Assembly (NCBI GenBank): GCA_024709365.1
Contig: JANJWV010000203.1
Span: 1-32,528, forward strand
Direction of reading: 5' to 3'
Length of the DNA stretch: 32,528 nucleotides
From: Desulfomicrobium sp.
GTDB taxonomy: Bacteria > Desulfobacterota > Desulfovibrionia > Desulfovibrionales > Desulfomicrobiaceae
In this document: positions 29,550 to 32,528 of the stretch, one piece after another
Position numbering within the stretch: position 1 is the stretch's first letter
Layout: the number at the start of each line of letters is the position of its first letter
Program-made: the position numbers and the translations under genes
Notes under the pieces: generated by a model
The model's database searches: none
Seen by the model: the letters and a program-made list of their open reading frames with translations, nothing else
Told to the model about the DNA's origin: nothing

Positions 29550-30491
29550 CTACTTGCCTTCCTTCAGGTATGCCTGGGCCCGTTTGGCCTCGGCGGAATC
29601 GGGGTACTTCTTGATCAGGTCTTCGAGAACCAGCTTGCCGGCCTGGTCCTTCTTCAGCTTGTAGAAGGAGATGCCCTGCTTGAGCAGCGCCGGCCGGTAC
29701 TTGTTGGACTTGCTGTGCTCCTCGATGACCTTCTGGTAGGTCAGGACGGCGTTGGCGTAGTCCTGCAGCTGGAAGAAGCATTCGCCCTGCCAGAAGATGG
29801 CGTTGGGCACGAGGGGGTCCTTGGGGAAGCCCTTGACGAACTCGGCCCAGGTCGTCTGGGCCTGCTTGTACTTCATGGCGTAGAAGGCTTCCAGGGCCCT
29901 CTGGTACAGTTCCTGGCCCGGCACGTCGGCGGCCGTCTCCCCTCCCGCCGCCTGGGGCGGCTGGGGCGCCTGGGGCTGGGCGACGGCGGGCTTGCCGGGG
30001 GCCGCCGGGGCGACGGGGGGCTGGGCGGCCGGAGCCTGTCCGGCAGGCATCTGCGGTGCCATGCCCGGTACGGCGGGTGCGGCTTCGGTTTTCGGCATCT
30101 CGTCGAAGACGACGCCGAGCTGCGAGGCCATGAACATGTTCCGGCGCTCGAGCTCCTGGATCTTGGCGTTCAGGGTTTCCACGGTCACGCCGCCCTGCAT
30201 TTCCTGGGTGCGGCGGTAGTCCTCCATCTGGCCGGTCAGGGAGGCGAGCTGGCTGCGCATGGAGTTGAGCTCGGCCCAGCTGTTGGCCTGGACCGGCTGC
30301 GAGCGGGCCAGATCGCTCTCGATCTTGGCGATGCGTTCCTGCAGCTTGGCCTGCTCCTGTTGCTGGTAATAGACTTGGCTGTTCAGGCGGTCGAAGTCCT
30401 TCTTGGACGTGACGCAGGCCGGAAGGGCGCCGAGCATGACGGCCAGGGCCCCGGCGACGAGAATTTTTTTGGATGTGCGGAAAGAAGTCAT
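29550..30491 (-). CDS. CpoB/YbgF-like lipoprotein (Tol-Pal-associated type)
   Basis: The 313-residue protein starts with a lipoprotein signal, SKKILVAGALAVMLGALPAC, with lipobox LPAC. A coiled-coil region follows (DFDRLNSQVYYQQQEQAKLQERIAKIESDLARS..., about residues 33-100), then a Pro/Ala/Gln-rich linker, then a C-terminal TPR domain with ELYQRALEAFYAMKYKQAQTTWAEFVKGFPKDPLVPNAIFWQGECFFQLQDYANAVLTYQKVIEEHSKSNKYRPALLKQGISFYKL. This is the CpoB/YbgF layout, but the tol-pal genes are not in view. The 539-residue track ORF is extended by a shadow; the ATG at 30491 has AGAGAGG seven bases upstream. Confidence 0.88.
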   Translation of the reverse strand: MTSFRTSKKILVAGALAVMLGALPACVTSKKDFDRLNSQVYYQQQEQAKLQERIAKIESDLARSQPVQANSWAELNSMRSQLASLTGQMEDYRRTQEMQGGVTVETLNAKIQELERRNMFMASQLGVVFDEMPKTEAAPAVPGMAPQMPAGQAPAAQPPVAPAAPGKPAVAQPQAPQPPQAAGGETAADVPGQELYQRALEAFYAMKYKQAQTTWAEFVKGFPKDPLVPNAIFWQGECFFQLQDYANAVLTYQKVIEEHSKSNKYRPALLKQGISFYKLKKDQAGKLVLEDLIKKYPDSAEAKRAQAYLKEGK

Positions 30492-30552
30492 GGAAACCTC
30501 TCTGAAGTGCTGTTTGCTCTTCCCTGCTATCCCGTGTCCCGGGTGCAGGGGG

Positions 30553-30756
30553 TTATTTTTTAAGGGCGCGTTTTCTGCCGAAAAGGATATAGCCCACACC
30601 GCCCAGGACCGGCAAGATGACCTGGGCCACAATCCAGGCGGCCCGTTCCTGCTGCGTCGGGAATTCGTTCTTGTACAGGTGCATGATGGACCACATGTTG
30701 GGGATGATGGGCACCAGCAGCAGCGGCAGGGCCCAGAGGGGTATGTCAGCGAACAT
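30553..30756 (-). CDS. PLDc_N domain two-TM protein
   Basis: The 67-residue protein has two membrane segments (LWALPLLLVPIIPNMWSIMHLY and IVAQVILPVLGGVGYILFGRKR). The short form matches the N-terminal PLDc_N domain of cardiolipin-synthase-like proteins, here as a stand-alone gene without the phospholipase D part. It overlaps the lgt stop by 11 bases and ends 61 bases before cpoB. A role in the membrane is inferred only. Confidence 0.85.
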   Translation of the reverse strand: MFADIPLWALPLLLVPIIPNMWSIMHLYKNEFPTQQERAAWIVAQVILPVLGGVGYILFGRKRALKK

Positions 30757-31531
30757 GGCGATTCCTTATGAAAATGAGGTAGATGCCGAGGGTCACGGCG
30801 CACAGGGCGATGAACTGGGTCACGCTGATGGGGCCGAAATCGCCGCGGTAGTCGGAGCGGAAGAGTTCGATCACGTAGCGGAAGGCCCCGAACAGGACCA
30901 GGAAGATGCCCATGAGCTGCCCCGGCGCCCTGACCAAGGGCTTGGCCGCCAGAATTGCGGCGAAGCAGACCAGCCCGGCCAGGCTGTGGTAGAGCTGGGT
31001 GGGGTGCAGGGGCACGTTCAGGGGCGCCAGCGAATCGGGGTGGTAGAAGGTGATGGCCCAGGGCAGGTCGCAGGACGCACCGTAGCAGCAGCCCGCGGCC
31101 AGACAGCCGATGCGGCCGATGGCCTCGCCCAGTCCGATGCCCGGGGCCAGGATGTCCATCCAGACCCATGGGTCCTGCCTTTTGACCTTGAGGAAGGCCA
31201 GGGCCAGGACGGCGGCCATGATGGCCCCGCCGGAATAGACCAGGCCGCCTTTCCAGAACATGAAGATTTCCAGAGGGTTGTGCCAGAAGTACGTCGGGTT
31301 GATGAGGACGTACAGCAGGCGCGCGCCCAGAATGGCGCCCAGGATGATGTAGAAGCCCAGGTCCGAGACCGTGTCGGGGTTCAGGCCGCGCTGCCTGGCC
31401 TCGCGCATGGACCAGCCGATGCCCAGCAAAAACCCGGCGGCCACGAACAGGCCGTAGGTGTGCAGGGCGAAGGGGCCGAGTTCGATGCCGAACAGCACGA
31501 AGGGCGGGATCTCAAGGATTGTCGGAAACAC
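30746..31531 (-). CDS. lgt: Prolipoprotein diacylglyceryl transferase
   Basis: The 261-residue multi-span membrane enzyme transfers diacylglycerol from phosphatidylglycerol to the lipobox Cys, the first step in lipoprotein maturation. Visible signatures are YGLFVAAGFLLGIGWSMREARQRG, GLGEAIGRIGCLAAGCCYG (the conserved Lgt motif with the critical Arg), and HPTQLYHSLAGL. The CC form of the GRIG motif is common in this group. The best start is GTG at 31531 with GAGG seven bases upstream, inside the end of lspA. Its product processes the lipoproteins encoded at 29550 and 13426, among others. Confidence 0.95.
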   Translation of the reverse strand: MFPTILEIPPFVLFGIELGPFALHTYGLFVAAGFLLGIGWSMREARQRGLNPDTVSDLGFYIILGAILGARLLYVLINPTYFWHNPLEIFMFWKGGLVYSGGAIMAAVLALAFLKVKRQDPWVWMDILAPGIGLGEAIGRIGCLAAGCCYGASCDLPWAITFYHPDSLAPLNVPLHPTQLYHSLAGLVCFAAILAAKPLVRAPGQLMGIFLVLFGAFRYVIELFRSDYRGDFGPISVTQFIALCAVTLGIYLIFIRNRHVR

Positions 31532-32051
31532 AGCGTCGCCTCTGCTGGTAGAAGGACACGAGGAGGGCGCCCGCGCCGATGCAGATGCCCATGTCGGCCA
31601 CATTGAAGGCGGGCCAGTGCCACTCTCCGACGTAGAAATCCAGGAAGTCGACGACCACCCCGAGCCGCACGCGGTCCACGAGGTTGCCCAGGGCCCCTCC
31701 CAGGATCAGCCCCAGTCCGTACACGTAGAACGGGCCGTCGTCCTCCTTGCTTCTGGCCAGGACCGCGATGAGCCCCACGGCCAGGATGGAGACGACGACG
31801 AAGAACGGGCGCTGCCAGTCGATGTCGTGCCGGTTCAGAAAGCCGAAGGCCGCGCCCCGGTTCAGGACGTGCACGATGTCGAAGAACCCCGGAATGACCG
31901 AGAAACCCTTTTCCCAGACCGGGATGGCCTGCTGGATCCAGAGCTTGGTCAGCTGGTCCAGGGCGATGACGACACCGGCCAGCACCGCGATGAGGCGGTA
32001 TCTCCGCCTCATGTCCGGCGGCGGGCAGGGGACGTGCTTGGACTTAGGCAT
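31512..32051 (-). CDS. lspA: Lipoprotein signal peptidase
   Basis: The 179-residue inner-membrane aspartyl protease has four membrane segments and motifs VVIALDQLTKLWIQ, VLNRGAAFGFL, GGALGNLVDRVRLGVVVDFLDFY and FNVADMGICIGAGAL. The two catalytic aspartates lie in GNLVDR... D-FLDF and NVAD. It cleaves the signal peptide after Lgt has modified the Cys. The start overlaps the ileS stop (ATGCCTAA), and its end overlaps the lgt start by 20 bases, so the three are coupled. Confidence 0.95.
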   Translation of the reverse strand: MPKSKHVPCPPPDMRRRYRLIAVLAGVVIALDQLTKLWIQQAIPVWEKGFSVIPGFFDIVHVLNRGAAFGFLNRHDIDWQRPFFVVVSILAVGLIAVLARSKEDDGPFYVYGLGLILGGALGNLVDRVRLGVVVDFLDFYVGEWHWPAFNVADMGICIGAGALLVSFYQQRRRCVSDNP

Positions 32052-32528
32052 GATACTCCTGCAGCACCTTGGTGCAGCGCGGGCAGGCCTGGGGGTGGGC
32101 CGGGTCGGTACCGAGGTTCTCGTCGTGAATCCAGCAGCGGGCGCACTTCTCGCCCCTGGCCTTGTCCACGACCACGAACACGCCGGCCACCTCGCCCTGG
32201 ACGGCGTCGGCCGGGGCCGGGGCGTCGGTGACCGCGGCCTGGCTGACGATGAACACGTCGCGCAGGTCCGAGGCCACGGTCGTGAGGCTCTCGAAGGCCT
32301 CGCCCGTGGCGTGCAGGGTCACGCTGGCGTCCAGGGAATGGCCCAGAGCCTTGGACTGGCGCAGGGGCTCGATGGCCTTGGTCACGTCGCCGCGCACGGC
32401 GAAGACGAGGTTCCAGACGGCCTCTTCCTCGTCGCTCAGAAGCCGCCCCTCGATTTCGGGGACGCGCATGGCGAAGACCGTGCCGCCGGCTGGGCGCATG
32501 GCCTCGGGCAGGTGCTGGAAGATCTCCT
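32044..32528 (-). CDS. ileS: Isoleucyl-tRNA synthetase, C-terminal end (5' part outside the window)
   Basis: The visible part covers about 160 C-terminal residues, beginning EIFQHLPEAMRPAGG at the window edge. The frame is open to base 32528, so the track ATG at 32499 is internal. The anticodon-binding C-terminal region (EAVWNLVFAVRGDVTKAIEPLRQSKALGHSLDASV) and a terminal zinc finger CARCWIHDENLGTDPAHPQACPRCTKVL identify IleRS, which charges tRNA-Ile. Gene order ileS-lspA-lgt is widespread. The stop overlaps the lspA start. Confidence 0.95.
   Translation of the reverse strand, partial: EIFQHLPEAMRPAGGTVFAMRVPEIEGRLLSDEEEAVWNLVFAVRGDVTKAIEPLRQSKALGHSLDASVTLHATGEAFESLTTVASDLRDVFIVSQAAVTDAPAPADAVQGEVAGVFVVVDKARGEKCARCWIHDENLGTDPAHPQACPRCTKVLQEYHA

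Noticed and set aside
1-32528. CRISPR arrays, rRNA or tRNA genes
   Set aside because: No regularly spaced repeats and no recognisable conserved RNA sequence were found on either strand by reading.

Overview
The window is a GC-rich chromosome segment from what looks like a sulfate-reducing bacterium of the Desulfovibrionales (Desulfovibrio/Desulfomicrobium-like). That assignment is an inference from gene content and order: ileS-lspA-lgt followed by a PLDc_N protein, a CpoB/YbgF-like lipoprotein, a NIL-domain ferredoxin, PilZ and CheZ; a DUF401 permease; ferredoxin-type proteins; and an Mla-type lipid transporter. No rRNA, tRNA or CRISPR array was seen.

Bases 1 to about 5,600 are an accessory zone with lower GC, especially the first 2.8 kb. 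It opens with the end of an IS3-family transposase. Next come an AT-rich gene for a four-segment membrane protein, a DUF2971 gene, and a HEPN-like gene that sits in what looks like a lone integron gene cassette with its own attC site. After that, two direct repeats of 676/677 bp, each holding the 3' end of an EamA transporter gene plus its downstream DNA, bracket a DUF1016 (YhcG-type PDDEXK) nuclease gene and a decayed end of a type I restriction hsdS gene. A further accessory spot lies at 8.2-9.5 kb: a RhuM-Fic fusion gene translationally coupled to the stump of a small HTH gene.

Between and after these is core-like DNA. At 5.2-8.1 kb there are an EamA exporter, a two-gene oxidoreductase operon (flavodoxin-like FMN reductase, ferredoxin-nitroreductase) and a divergent HxlR regulator. 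At 9.5-11.7 kb a minus-strand operon encodes a NifX/NifB-like metal-cofactor protein, YchJ and a DUF401 permease. It is separated from a divergent carboxymuconolactone-decarboxylase-like gene by a near-perfect 18-bp palindrome. RidA and LOG-family genes follow on the plus strand.

At 13.4-16.9 kb, mlaE-mlaF-mlaD-pqiC form a phospholipid (MCE) transport operon, but mlaD carries a single in-frame TAG at codon 158. At 17.1-20.7 kb lie a secreted protein, a small HTH protein, and an amidoligase/class-I glutamine-amidotransferase pair, probably a small make-and-break system for a gamma-glutamyl-type amide. A polytopic membrane protein follows on the opposite strand.

At 21.9-26.9 kb a plus-strand run encodes a TPR protein, DprA, a small conserved protein, an HDOD protein, a receiver-GGDEF protein with a degenerate GGDDF motif, and a XerC/D recombinase. 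From 32.5 down to 27.0 kb the minus strand carries the dense ileS-lspA-lgt-...-PilZ-cheZ operon, closed by a strong hairpin, then two small genes. The genes here link envelope and lipoprotein maturation to chemotaxis and second-messenger signalling.
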